Source: JBCCFW01 sp039029535
Lineage (GTDB): Bacteria; Acidobacteriota; JBCCFW01
Assembly (NCBI GenBank): GCA_039029535.1
Contig: JBCCFW010000011.1
Coordinates: forward strand, 31,719-95,718
DNA: 64,000 nt
Direction of reading: 5' to 3'
How positions within the stretch are numbered: the first letter of the stretch is position 1; each line of letters opens with the position of its first letter. Under the pieces are notes generated by a model that had not been told where the DNA came from, searched no databases, and was given only the letters and a program-made list of their open reading frames with translations. The position numbers and the translations under genes are program-made. This document shows, in pieces, positions 15,647 through 25,221 of the stretch.

Positions 15647-17290
15647 GTGCGTCACCAACTGCTCGCGCTCATCTCTCTTCTCTTGCTCGCCTGGCCGAGC
15701 TCGACTCGATCTGCACCGGAGCCCTCGCTCCTCTTCGAGAACTCCCCGCTCGCCTGGCCCTCTCCGTGGCTTCTTCGTCATGACAGCGAGACACTCACGA
15801 TCGCCCGCGATGCCCGCCACGACCTGATCGGCCTCTCCTTGCTGACGGCCCATCACGACGGGACCGTTCTCCGAGAAGATCGGCTCTTCCGGGAGCGCCA
15901 CTCGCACGTCACGGATGCCTTGACTGCCCAGGACGGCAGCGTGTTCCTCACCTGGCGAGACGAGTGGCACGTCCCCGAGTCGGACCTCATGGTCGTGAAG
16001 CTCGACGCCGAGAACCGCGTCGCGTGGAAGCAGTCCTACGACGCGGGCGCGCTCGAGCGGGCCATGAAGCTGGTCGAAGGGGCCGACGGCAACCTGTTCG
16101 TGATCGGCGAGATACCCAACCGTCGTCTCGTCGTGCTGCATCTCTCGGCAGCAGACGGCGCCCTCCTCGCCAGCAGGGTCTTCGACCTGGGGCAGAGCGT
16201 CGTGACGAGGGTCGCCGCCTCGACTCCTGATGGCGGGCTCATCATCGGCAGCACCATCTTCCCCGAGTCGGAGGAGTCCGACGTCTACCTGCTCAGGCTC
16301 GACGCCAGCCTCGAGCGTGAGTGGGAGCACGCCTACGGAGGGAGCGGGGGAGATTCGATCCGAGACATCGTGACACGACGAGAAGGCGGTTGGTTGATCG
16401 TGGGAGGCATCTCGAGGAGCGGTCTGCCCTACGACAATTGGGTCTTCACGGTCGACTCCCTCGGGACCATCGAATGGCAAGTCGTCATGGAGAGCGAGCA
16501 GCACGACTTCTTCACTACCGGAGCCCAACTCGCCGACGGTGGCTACTGGCTTGGCGGAGACACGAGGTCCACTCGGGACGAGGACGACTTCGGCAATGCG
16601 TGGATGGTCGGACTGGGCCCTGATGGCTCGCTTCGGTGGCAGCGTGCGTACGGTGTCCCTGAGCTCTACGAGGGGGTCGACTCCGTGACAGTGCTCGACG
16701 ACGGACGGGTCGTGGTCGGTGCTTTCTCGCAGGGCTTCCCCTCCGACTGGTCGTGGCTCCTCTGGCTGGACGACCACGGCCGACCCGACAACGTCTGCAC
16801 CGACGTCTTGCCCGAGCCCAGGGAGTGGCGACGCACGGACCTTCCGCAGCGTGCGATCTCCAGCTCGGTGATCGACGTTCCCTTCGCCGCCAGCGACACG
16901 CCCACCACCCTGATCACTGCTCTCTCGACCTCCCAGGTCGGCTGTTCGCCCGAGCCCGTCGAGCCCATGCCCCCCGACGAAGTCTCCCCGCCCGGAGCGC
17001 TCACCCCTCTCCGCATCGACGCCGACCACGTGCTGAGCTGGGAAGACCGCGGCCCTTCACGTTCGGATGCCTTCAACGTCTACCGCGGTGATCTCGCCTT
17101 GCTGCCCACCGGCCTCTCCACGGCCTGCTGGCAAGAAGGTCTCTTCTCGTCGACGACGACCGACCCCGAGATCCCTGCTCCCGGCACGGGCTGGTACTAC
17201 TTGGTTGTCGGGGAAAACACCGGTGGAGACGGCCCTCTCGGCAGCGACTCCGCAGGGAATCCGCGGGGCGTGCTCGACGCCTGCCCCTGA
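15647..17290 (+). CDS. Secreted beta-propeller-like protein, paralogue 3
   Basis: 547 residues from a GTG with a weak GGGGAAG site. The signal peptide is MRHQLLALISLLLLAWPSST. The repeats carry the same signatures as the two paralogues (SLGTIEWQVVMESEQ, GPDGSLRWQRAYG, MVVKLDAENRVAWKQSYDAG), and the C-terminal Fn3-like domain is kept (EVSPPGALTPLRI, YRG, GWYYLVVGEN, final CP). It is the more divergent of the adjacent pair. Placed between paralogue 2 and two giant secreted proteins, it belongs to an extracellular-protein cluster. Ligand and role unknown. Confidence 0.8.
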   Translation: MRHQLLALISLLLLAWPSSTRSAPEPSLLFENSPLAWPSPWLLRHDSETLTIARDARHDLIGLSLLTAHHDGTVLREDRLFRERHSHVTDALTAQDGSVFLTWRDEWHVPESDLMVVKLDAENRVAWKQSYDAGALERAMKLVEGADGNLFVIGEIPNRRLVVLHLSAADGALLASRVFDLGQSVVTRVAASTPDGGLIIGSTIFPESEESDVYLLRLDASLEREWEHAYGGSGGDSIRDIVTRREGGWLIVGGISRSGLPYDNWVFTVDSLGTIEWQVVMESEQHDFFTTGAQLADGGYWLGGDTRSTRDEDDFGNAWMVGLGPDGSLRWQRAYGVPELYEGVDSVTVLDDGRVVVGAFSQGFPSDWSWLLWLDDHGRPDNVCTDVLPEPREWRRTDLPQRAISSSVIDVPFAASDTPTTLITALSTSQVGCSPEPVEPMPPDEVSPPGALTPLRIDADHVLSWEDRGPSRSDAFNVYRGDLALLPTGLSTACWQEGLFSSTTTDPEIPAPGTGWYYLVVGENTGGDGPLGSDSAGNPRGVLDACP

Positions 17291-17371
17291 CCACCAGCAC
17301 GGGCCTGGGGGATCGCAGACCACCCAATCAGGCCCTGTCTTGCGCGACGCGGATGCGTTCCGGCAGGGTCC

Positions 17372-17390
17372 AAGCTCCTCTCAGGAGCTT
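17372..17390 (+). promoter_or_regulatory. Small hairpin holding the ribosome-binding site of the 1317-residue protein
   Basis: AAGCTCCT-CTC-AGGAGCTT is a perfect 8-base stem with a 3-base loop. Its right arm contains AGGAG, the Shine-Dalgarno for the GTG start at 17396. A transcript that includes the whole hairpin would hide its ribosome-binding site. This repeats the arrangement seen at 13808-13848. Confidence 0.6.
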
Positions 17391-17395
17391 GCGTC

Positions 17396-20300
17396 GTGTC
17401 GAAGCTGTCCCTCGGACGGCGAGCAACCCTCGTCGTCGCCTGGCTCATGCTCGCTCTTTTCGTGGCGAGCCCGCCTCCCTCCCTGGCGGCCGTCGCCGGT
17501 GACATCGATCGCTCGGAGACCGTCACCAGCCGCGACGTGGTCGGTGTCGTGCACGCCCGACTCGGCGATCCGCTCGGTGGGAGCAATCCCGACCTCGACG
17601 GCGACGGCGTCCCCGGCGATGACGACGACGTCGATCTCGTCGTGCGCGCGGTCCTCGGCGAGACGATCGATCGCGATGGCGACGGGATCGCCGACGTGGC
17701 CGAGCTCCTGCTCGGAACCGATCCCGATCGAGTCGACACCGACCGCGACGGCATCGCCGATGGCGACGAGCGCGACCTCGGTCGAAACCCGGTCGTCCCC
17801 GATCCCGTCGGCGCACCCGGAGCCCCGATCGTCGACGTGTTCCCCGGTCCCGTCACCGACACGACCGTCTTGCTGACCGGCACCGGCATCACGGACACGA
17901 GCGTCGTGGTCGATGGCGGTGTCTCCCAGGTCGCCACCATCCCCGACTTCGACGACGGCAGCTTCGCCGTCGAGGTCGAGATCCGCCCGAACCGGGCCAA
18001 CCGCTTGGCCGTTCGCACCATCGACGTCCTCGGGCTGCTGAGCTCGGCCACCTGCGTGGTCGTCGTGCACGACACCGAGGCGCCTGAGCTGTTCGTCGAC
18101 GTTCCTGGCAACGGTGATGAAGTCACCACCGAGACGGTGACGGTCGCGGGTCGGCTCAGCGATCGTCTCAGCGGTGCGCTCGGTCTCGGCGTCACGGTCG
18201 ACGGGCTCCCCGCCGAGGTGATCGTGGGCATCGGCACCAACGGGAGCTTCGAGCGCAGCAACGTCCCGCTCGAGCTCGGCGAAAACACGATCACGGTGGT
18301 CGCCACCGACGTCGCCGGCAACGCGGTCGAGGAGACGGTCACGATCACGCGGGTCACGCCCACCGGTCCGCAAGTTCGTCTCATCTCGGGCGATGGTCAG
18401 GTCGGACCCGTCGACAGCCTGCTCGCCGAACCCCTCGTCATCGACGTCGACCGGGCCGACGGGAGCCCTCACGCCGACAAGCTGCTCACCCTCGAGGTCG
18501 TGCGCAGCAACGGGCTGCTCTCGCTTACCGGCGACGCCGAAGGCAGCCGCAAGCTCCAGGTCTTCACCGACGTGGACGGACGAGCCGAGGTCCACTGGCA
18601 GCTCGGGAGCGAGGCCGGCTGCGGCAACAACCGCCTGACGGTCTCCTGCGCCGACGTGACCACGCCGCTGCTCGCCTGCGCGTCGGCTCAGCCCGGTGCG
18701 GCGAGTCAGATCAACCTCGGGAGCGGCTCGCCTCAAGTCACGGAGGTCGACGGCGTCACGCCCGAGCCTCTCCGAGCCTGGGTCAGCGACTCCTGCAACG
18801 GAAGCCCCGGCGTGCCGGTGACCTTCACCGTGATCGAGGGCGGCGGCACGGTGAACCGTTTCAGCAGCGTCGAGGTGATCACCTCGGCCACCGGTCACGC
18901 CGAGGTGAGCTTCTGGCTGGGACCGGAGCCCGGCAACCACGTGGTCGAGGCCGACTTCCCCGGCAACACCAGTCGACCGGTGCGCTTCACCGTGCTCGGC
19001 CTGGAGCGGACGCCGGGTCAGCCGACCTCCTTCGAGACCCGCGTGCTCGACAACGCGCGTCAACCCATCGGCGGCGCCCGCTGCGTCATGCACGTCGGCG
19101 ACGAGAGCTTCGAGACGACCAGCGACGAGGAGGGTCGCGTCGTCCTCACCGAACTCGCCGACGGACCGGCCCACTTCGAGGTCGAGGGTGCCGTCGCGAC
19201 CACCAACGGCGGCGAGCCGATCGCGCCGGGCTCCTTCCCCCATCTCGAGTACGAGCTCGTGCTCATCCCTCAGGCGATCAACCAGCTTCCTGGTCCGGTC
19301 TTGCTTCCCCTCCTGCGTCCCGAGAACGCCGTGAGCTGGGACGGTCAGAGCGACGTGGTCTTGACCGTGGCCGACCTGCCCGGGCTCGAGATGAGGATCA
19401 CCGCGGGCTCGATGACCTTGACGGACGGGAGCGTGCCGAGCCCGGAGTCACCGGTCACGCTCTCGTTGAACCAGGTCCATCACGACGACATCCCCATGCC
19501 CATGCCCGACGGCGTGGCACCACCCTTCGCCTGGACCCTCCAGCCGGGCGGGGCGCACTTCGATCCACCGGTCTCCATCAGCTACCCCAACATGAGCGGG
19601 CTGGTGCCGGGAAGCATCGCGTACTTCCTGAGCTTCGATCACGACACGGGCCGCTTCGAGATCGTGTCCTCTGGCAGCGTGACCGATGATGGCTCCTGCA
19701 TCGTCACCGACCCAGGCGACGGCATCGCCGAGGCCGGCTGGGGTTGCAACTGTCCCCCCTATGCCGTCGCCGGTGACTGCGAGGACTGCGACCTCGTCTG
19801 CCTCGAGACAGGCGAGCTGGTCGGTGGCGAGATCGAGCACCAACGCTGTGGCTTCTTCCGAGACTGCGAGCTCGGCGACAGGCTCACCTGGGTTCTCGAT
19901 CCGCCCGACGACACGGAGGGTCGCACGCAGGAGAGCTGCCTCGACGCGGAAGGCAACCGCGTGCCGGGTCGCATCGAGGACACCGGAGAAGGGTCGCCAG
20001 TGCCTCGCTGGACGGTCTGGAAGGTGGGTGAGCCCTTCGAGATCGCCATGGGCGTCGGCTACGAGGCGAGCATCGTTGCCGACCTGCCCGGCACCTACTT
20101 CGCGCGCTTCACCATGGAGACCATCCGCGACTGCCCTCCGCCGATCTGGGAGGGCGAGAGCGAGGTCGTGCGCATCGGTGGCTGCGACGACGAGGAGGAG
20201 CGTCCACCCGCCACCGTCGTCATCGACGGCTTCGGCATCTATCGATCGTTCCTGGCCAGCGAACGCGTGGAGCTGTCGGCCACCCTCGACAATCCTGAAG

Positions 20301-21349
20301 CCGATCCGGCCGACATCCGCTGGTCCATCCAGCCGCTCAACGATCTCTCGACGGGTGACGGCCCCGGTTACAAGGAACAGGAGCCCGAAGACCTGTCCGG
20401 GCCGATGATCTCGTTCCAGCCCGATCCCACCCCACCTCTCCCCTACGAGACGGCAGGCTGGGACGCGCTGGCCTGCTGCCAAACCGGCTGCGACGAGGGC
20501 AACGGGAGCTGCGCTCAGAGCGAGCCCTTGTCGTACCTGGTCACCGCTCGTTACTGCGATACCTCGGACGTCGCGCTCGTGCAGCAGGACACGATCGACA
20601 TCCTCCGCCAGGAGTACGAAAACCACCAGAAGGTGGAGCCCAACTTCAACATCCCCACGCCTCCTCGCAATGCCTTCGGTCCCCCCGTGGAGGTCCTTCC
20701 CTACACGCTCACTCAAGTCCGCAGCTCGATGACCTACAACTTCTTGCTGGGCCGCCCCGCCGCCATCGCCAAGCAGGTTCGAGACAACTTCAACGAGCTC
20801 GTCCACGACGATCTCAACCTCGTCGCCCCCGGCACCACGGACCTCGATCCCGGCACCGAGCTCATCGACCCGGGGCGGGAGCACGAGTGGGTCGGCACCG
20901 TGCTGAGCACGCCCTGCTGCTGGCCGAACGACCCGATGTCCTGTGATGACTGCTGCCTCGACCCCGAGTGCACCGAACGAGGAGACATCCCCCGGGCCGG
21001 ACCCGACGGGATCGCTCAGACGACGGCGCGCAACGAGACGACGAACTTCCACCCCGGGCTCAACAGCCACTGGCGCAATCCGGAGCGCAACGAGGCGGTA
21101 CGGGGTGCGAGGGCCAGCCGGCATCAGTACGGAGACGCGGTGGACCTCGGCATCCGCGGCCTGGACGCCCGGGTCCCCGGAGTCTCGCAGGCCGAGCTCT
21201 GGTGCATCCTGCTGACGGCCGCCGCGATCATCCCCGGGGCGGAAGCCCAGGCCGAAGTCGGCAGCACCGAATACAACTGCAACTACGTCCCTCCCTCGGA
21301 TTGCCCCAAGTGCGGGACCATCGGCCACGTGCACGTGGAGTTCAACTGA
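17396..21349 (+). CDS. Large secreted multidomain protein with C-terminal M15-type peptidase motif
   Basis: 1317 residues. After a signal peptide (about 1-31) come a dockerin-like segment with two calcium loops (about 34-88), thrombospondin-3 type Asp-rich repeats (about 89-130), several Ig-like/Big domains (about 140-550), and a long part with paired cysteines. The C-terminal ~75 residues contain SRHQYGDAVD and HVHV, the zinc-binding pattern of M15 peptidases: His1243, Asp1250 and His1311/His1313 with correct spacing. M15 enzymes cut peptidoglycan peptides, which suggests an activity on cell walls of self or prey. The GTG start has AGGAG upstream. The stop overlaps the next gene by one base (TGATG). 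Peptidase activity is inferred from the motif alone. Confidence 0.78.
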   Translation: MSKLSLGRRATLVVAWLMLALFVASPPPSLAAVAGDIDRSETVTSRDVVGVVHARLGDPLGGSNPDLDGDGVPGDDDDVDLVVRAVLGETIDRDGDGIADVAELLLGTDPDRVDTDRDGIADGDERDLGRNPVVPDPVGAPGAPIVDVFPGPVTDTTVLLTGTGITDTSVVVDGGVSQVATIPDFDDGSFAVEVEIRPNRANRLAVRTIDVLGLLSSATCVVVVHDTEAPELFVDVPGNGDEVTTETVTVAGRLSDRLSGALGLGVTVDGLPAEVIVGIGTNGSFERSNVPLELGENTITVVATDVAGNAVEETVTITRVTPTGPQVRLISGDGQVGPVDSLLAEPLVIDVDRADGSPHADKLLTLEVVRSNGLLSLTGDAEGSRKLQVFTDVDGRAEVHWQLGSEAGCGNNRLTVSCADVTTPLLACASAQPGAASQINLGSGSPQVTEVDGVTPEPLRAWVSDSCNGSPGVPVTFTVIEGGGTVNRFSSVEVITSATGHAEVSFWLGPEPGNHVVEADFPGNTSRPVRFTVLGLERTPGQPTSFETRVLDNARQPIGGARCVMHVGDESFETTSDEEGRVVLTELADGPAHFEVEGAVATTNGGEPIAPGSFPHLEYELVLIPQAINQLPGPVLLPLLRPENAVSWDGQSDVVLTVADLPGLEMRITAGSMTLTDGSVPSPESPVTLSLNQVHHDDIPMPMPDGVAPPFAWTLQPGGAHFDPPVSISYPNMSGLVPGSIAYFLSFDHDTGRFEIVSSGSVTDDGSCIVTDPGDGIAEAGWGCNCPPYAVAGDCEDCDLVCLETGELVGGEIEHQRCGFFRDCELGDRLTWVLDPPDDTEGRTQESCLDAEGNRVPGRIEDTGEGSPVPRWTVWKVGEPFEIAMGVGYEASIVADLPGTYFARFTMETIRDCPPPIWEGESEVVRIGGCDDEEERPPATVVIDGFGIYRSFLASERVELSATLDNPEADPADIRWSIQPLNDLSTGDGPGYKEQEPEDLSGPMISFQPDPTPPLPYETAGWDALACCQTGCDEGNGSCAQSEPLSYLVTARYCDTSDVALVQQDTIDILRQEYENHQKVEPNFNIPTPPRNAFGPPVEVLPYTLTQVRSSMTYNFLLGRPAAIAKQVRDNFNELVHDDLNLVAPGTTDLDPGTELIDPGREHEWVGTVLSTPCCWPNDPMSCDDCCLDPECTERGDIPRAGPDGIAQTTARNETTNFHPGLNSHWRNPERNEAVRGARASRHQYGDAVDLGIRGLDARVPGVSQAELWCILLTAAAIIPGAEAQAEVGSTEYNCNYVPPSDCPKCGTIGHVHVEFN

Positions 21350-24300
21350 TGTCCAGTCGACTCCACGCTCTCGTCGTCCTCGGCACGATGCTGCTCGTCG
21401 CCTCCCCGACGGGCGGGCAGACTCTCGATGAACGCTGTGAGCTCACCGTCGACGGTCGCACCGTCCAGGTGAGCTCCGACGGCAGCTTCCTCATCCCCAA
21501 CATCGCCTCCCCCGACGAAGCTCCCGCCGACTTCCTCAGCGACGACTTCAAGCGCCTGGTCGGCACCTGCGACTTCGAGACCGGGCTCCTCAACGTCTTC
21601 TCCGAGCCCTTCCAGATCCTCGGTGGTCAGGCCGTTCAGGTCGGCAGCCTCACCTTCACGGAGCAGCCTCCACCGCTGACCGAGTCGCTCGCGACCAGCA
21701 TCGATCCGCTCGTTCTCACGAGCCTCGGCGCGACGGCTCAGGTGACGGCCCTCGCGACCTTGCCCGACGACAGCACCCGCGACGTCACGGCGCGCACGGA
21801 GTGGACCTCGTACCGCACGAGCAACCCGGCGGTGGCGACCATCGACATCGACGGCGAGGTCACCGCCGTCGGGACCGGCTCGGCCTTCCTCACCGCCATC
21901 AACGAGGGCGCGACCTCGGTCATCGTGATCACCGTCGCCCTGGGCGACGACCTCACCACCGTCATCGGCGAAGTCGTCAGCGACGACGACTCAGCCATCG
22001 AGTCCGCAGACGTTCGCCTCATCGGTGCGTCCGGCACGGCCACGTCGGGCACCGACGGCAGCTTCACCATCGCCGACGCGGCGAGCGATCGACTGATCCG
22101 CGCCGAGGTCCTGTTCTTCGACGGCAGCGACACGCGGCTCGCACTCTCGGAGCCTCGGGAGCCCTTCCCGGGCGGCTTCACCGACCTGGGCTCGCTCGTG
22201 CCCCTCACCATCTGCGAGCTGCTCGGTGGCGCGTGCAACGACGCCGACGGCGACTGCGTGCCAGACGCGTCCGAAGCCGCTCTTGGTTTCGCGCCCGACG
22301 ATCCCGACAGCAACGACGACGGCACGCGAGACGGCGAAGGCGATCCCGATCTCGACGGCCTCTCCACCTGCGCCGAGCTCGTCCTCGGAACCGAGCCGCT
22401 GGACGGAGCCGACACCGACGACGACGGGCTCCTCGACGGTGACGAGCTCCGTCACGGCACCGACCCCACCGATCCCGACAGCGACGACGATGGTCTCCTC
22501 GATGGCGACGAGGTCGACCTCGGCACGGATCCCCTCGTGCCGGACAGCCTCGCGCCTCGACTGGTCGTGCTGGGCCCCGATCCGTCGACGGCCTTGGAGC
22601 ACGGCTCGAGCCTGTCGCTGACCGTCAACTTGGAAGATGACGGTCGCGCCACCGCCGAGCTGCGGGTCGACGGCGCCGTGCGCAATCTCGTCGACGAGGG
22701 AGAGACGGCGGCGGACGTCCCCCTGCCCGAAGAGGGCACGAGCGTCGTCATCGATGTCGTGGCCACCGACACCAACGGCAACGGAGCCAGCGTCAGCCTC
22801 AGCTACCCTCTCGTCGCCATGCGAATGGGAAGCGTGGGCGGTCGAGTCGTCGACGAGCTCGGCACGCCGCTCGTCGATGCCCGCGTATTCACCCGGGAAG
22901 GTCGGGAGACGACGACCGACGCGAGTGGTGCGTTCAGCATCGACATGTTGCCCGCCCGCTGGAGCCCACTGTCGGTGCAGGTCTTCCATCGAGGTGAGGA
23001 CGGCGTGCGCACCGTACGGGTCACCGAGATCGCGCTCGTCGACGCGACCGACGCAGACCTCGGCGACGTCGTCGCGGAACGCACCGAGGGCGCTCCCTTC
23101 CCGCAAGAGCTGCGCTTCTTCGGCAACTTCCTCAACGAGCTCGCCCTCACCGATCACGACGGCGACGGCACCATCGACGCGCTCGGCCTGCGGGGCGACC
23201 GCGTGCTGGAGCTCATCCCCTCGGCCTTCTTCGGCGAGCGCTTGCCCGCCACGACCCGCGACCTCGGCGGCATCCTCGACGACCTGGTGGTCGCGGACTG
23301 GAACCTCGACGGTCTTCCCGATCTCGCGTTCTCGACCATCGACCTCGGCATCGTCGACATCCCGATCCTCCTCGCCGATGGGATGAGCTTCACGGACGCT
23401 CCCTCGGCACCGCTCTCGTTCTCGCCTCGCGTCCTGCACGCCGACGACGTGAACCTCGATGGTGCTCCCGACCTGCTCGCCTTGGAGTTCAACACCTCCG
23501 TCGTGCAGGTGTTGCTCGGCTTGGGGAGCGGTCAGTTCGAGCCGGCGATCGCCCAGGAGCTCGGCGTGATCATCGATGACTTCACCACCGTCGATCTCGA
23601 CGCGAGCGGTGGGGTCGACTACGTGGTCGCGACCGGCTTCAACCAACCGCTCCAGTGGGTCCCCGACGACGGCCTGGGCGGCTTCTCCCCGGCCGTCGAG
23701 ATGGACATCATCCGCCCGCGCAGCACGCCCGAGTTCCTCCATCTCGACGACGACGACGTCCCGGATCTCGCGTACATCTCCTCCGGTTTCCCGCAGACGG
23801 TCGAGCTCGTTCTCGGCGTCGGCGACGGGAGCTTCTCGAATCTCGCCACTCTCACGCCTGACGACCCGGTCGACCTCCGCGTGACCGACCTCGACGGCGA
23901 CGGCAACCTGGACGTCCTCGTCCCCAACGCCGACTTCGAAGGGGTCGGCCCCGCCTTCTTCTCCTTCTACTTCGGGCAGGAAGACGGCAGCTTCCTCGAG
24001 GGCACGCCGATCCAGAGCGCGACCGGCCAGCCTCCCGGAGTCCTCGCGACCGTCGACGCCGACGGTGACGGTCGTCGCGACCTCGTCTTCCAGGCCGGAC
24101 AGGAGATCACCGCCCTCCTCGCCGAGCCCGACGGAGGCTTCTTCGCCTCCACCACCTTCGACTTCGGTCGCGAGCCCGACAACTTCGTGCTGGGTCACCT
24201 GAACGGTGACGACGTGCTCGACCTCGTCTCCTGCGATCGTCGAGAGTTCCACGTGCTGCTCGGCGACGGCAGCGGCGGCTGGACCACGAGCCTCACGGTC

Positions 24301-25167
24301 GAGCCACCGCGACGTCTCAGGAACTGCGTGCTGGCCGACGTCGACGCCAGCGGCGACCTCGACCTCGTCCTCGCCGAAGACCTCAACGACCAACTCTCTT
24401 ACCGACTCGGTGACGGGATGGGCGGGCTCGGTGACGAGGTCATTCTCGCTGCAGGCGACCGACCGAACTTCATCGCGACGGGTCTCCTCGCCGGCGACGG
24501 TCACCTCGACTTCATCGTCAGCAACGAGAACGACGACGACCTCTCGGTGTTCCGCGGCCTGGGCAGCGGCGCCTTCATGGCTCCCGAGACTCACGCCGCG
24601 GGTCGGGCCCCGGACCGAGTGGGCCTGGCCGACCTCGACGCCAACGGCGCGCTCGACATCGTCGTGACCGGCGACCAGTCGGGCAACACCGACCTCGCCA
24701 TCCTCCTCTCGAGCATCACCGGCGTGCTGGCAGCCGCCGACATCACGACCTTCCAGGCTTCGCTCGCCGGACAGGTCCTGGCCGACATCGACCACGATGG
24801 CCTGCTCGATCTCGTCCTTGCCGCCGAGGTCCCCTCGGAGGGCGGTTTCGGTGACAGCCCGGTCATTCAGGTCCGCCCAGGCAACGGCCTCGGTGGCTTC
24901 AATGGTCCCGTCGACCACGATCTCCACGACGCCCCGCTCGCGATCGCCGTGGATGACCTCGACCTGGACGGCATTCGCGACGTCGTCGTGTCCATGCGCA
25001 ACGTGCTCGCGGTGCACCGGGGTTTGGGAGCCGGCGTGCTCGACGAAGGAGTGCACCACGCCGCGCGGGACTCGGAAGACCTCGACCTCGGCGACCTCGA
25101 TGGTGACGGTCGGCTCGACCTCGTGCAGGTCGGATACCGCTCGGTCGTCACGTCGCTCCAGCGCTGA
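21349..25167 (+). CDS. Large secreted FG-GAP/VCBS-repeat protein
   Basis: 1272 residues from the ATG that overlaps the previous stop. The order is: signal peptide (about 1-23), a Big_2-like Ig domain (about 110-210, with TSNPAVATIDIDGEVTAVG), a carboxypeptidase-regulatory-like domain, thrombospondin-3 calcium repeats (about 290-400, many DxDxDG motifs), another Ig-like and a second regulatory-like domain, then about 14 FG-GAP/VCBS repeats (about 570-1272, units such as VTDLDGDGNLDVLVPN). FG-GAP repeats fold as integrin-like propellers and bind calcium. It is probably a surface adhesin or matrix protein, made together with the M15-containing protein before it. No sorting signal is obvious. Confidence 0.82.
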   Translation: MSSRLHALVVLGTMLLVASPTGGQTLDERCELTVDGRTVQVSSDGSFLIPNIASPDEAPADFLSDDFKRLVGTCDFETGLLNVFSEPFQILGGQAVQVGSLTFTEQPPPLTESLATSIDPLVLTSLGATAQVTALATLPDDSTRDVTARTEWTSYRTSNPAVATIDIDGEVTAVGTGSAFLTAINEGATSVIVITVALGDDLTTVIGEVVSDDDSAIESADVRLIGASGTATSGTDGSFTIADAASDRLIRAEVLFFDGSDTRLALSEPREPFPGGFTDLGSLVPLTICELLGGACNDADGDCVPDASEAALGFAPDDPDSNDDGTRDGEGDPDLDGLSTCAELVLGTEPLDGADTDDDGLLDGDELRHGTDPTDPDSDDDGLLDGDEVDLGTDPLVPDSLAPRLVVLGPDPSTALEHGSSLSLTVNLEDDGRATAELRVDGAVRNLVDEGETAADVPLPEEGTSVVIDVVATDTNGNGASVSLSYPLVAMRMGSVGGRVVDELGTPLVDARVFTREGRETTTDASGAFSIDMLPARWSPLSVQVFHRGEDGVRTVRVTEIALVDATDADLGDVVAERTEGAPFPQELRFFGNFLNELALTDHDGDGTIDALGLRGDRVLELIPSAFFGERLPATTRDLGGILDDLVVADWNLDGLPDLAFSTIDLGIVDIPILLADGMSFTDAPSAPLSFSPRVLHADDVNLDGAPDLLALEFNTSVVQVLLGLGSGQFEPAIAQELGVIIDDFTTVDLDASGGVDYVVATGFNQPLQWVPDDGLGGFSPAVEMDIIRPRSTPEFLHLDDDDVPDLAYISSGFPQTVELVLGVGDGSFSNLATLTPDDPVDLRVTDLDGDGNLDVLVPNADFEGVGPAFFSFYFGQEDGSFLEGTPIQSATGQPPGVLATVDADGDGRRDLVFQAGQEITALLAEPDGGFFASTTFDFGREPDNFVLGHLNGDDVLDLVSCDRREFHVLLGDGSGGWTTSLTVEPPRRLRNCVLADVDASGDLDLVLAEDLNDQLSYRLGDGMGGLGDEVILAAGDRPNFIATGLLAGDGHLDFIVSNENDDDLSVFRGLGSGAFMAPETHAAGRAPDRVGLADLDANGALDIVVTGDQSGNTDLAILLSSITGVLAAADITTFQASLAGQVLADIDHDGLLDLVLAAEVPSEGGFGDSPVIQVRPGNGLGGFNGPVDHDLHDAPLAIAVDDLDLDGIRDVVVSMRNVLAVHRGLGAGVLDEGVHHAARDSEDLDLGDLDGDGRLDLVQVGYRSVVTSLQR

Positions 25168-25221
25168 GATCGTCGCGAGCGCACGCATTTTCGTGACCGC
25201 GGTGACATGCTCTGCGTCGGC

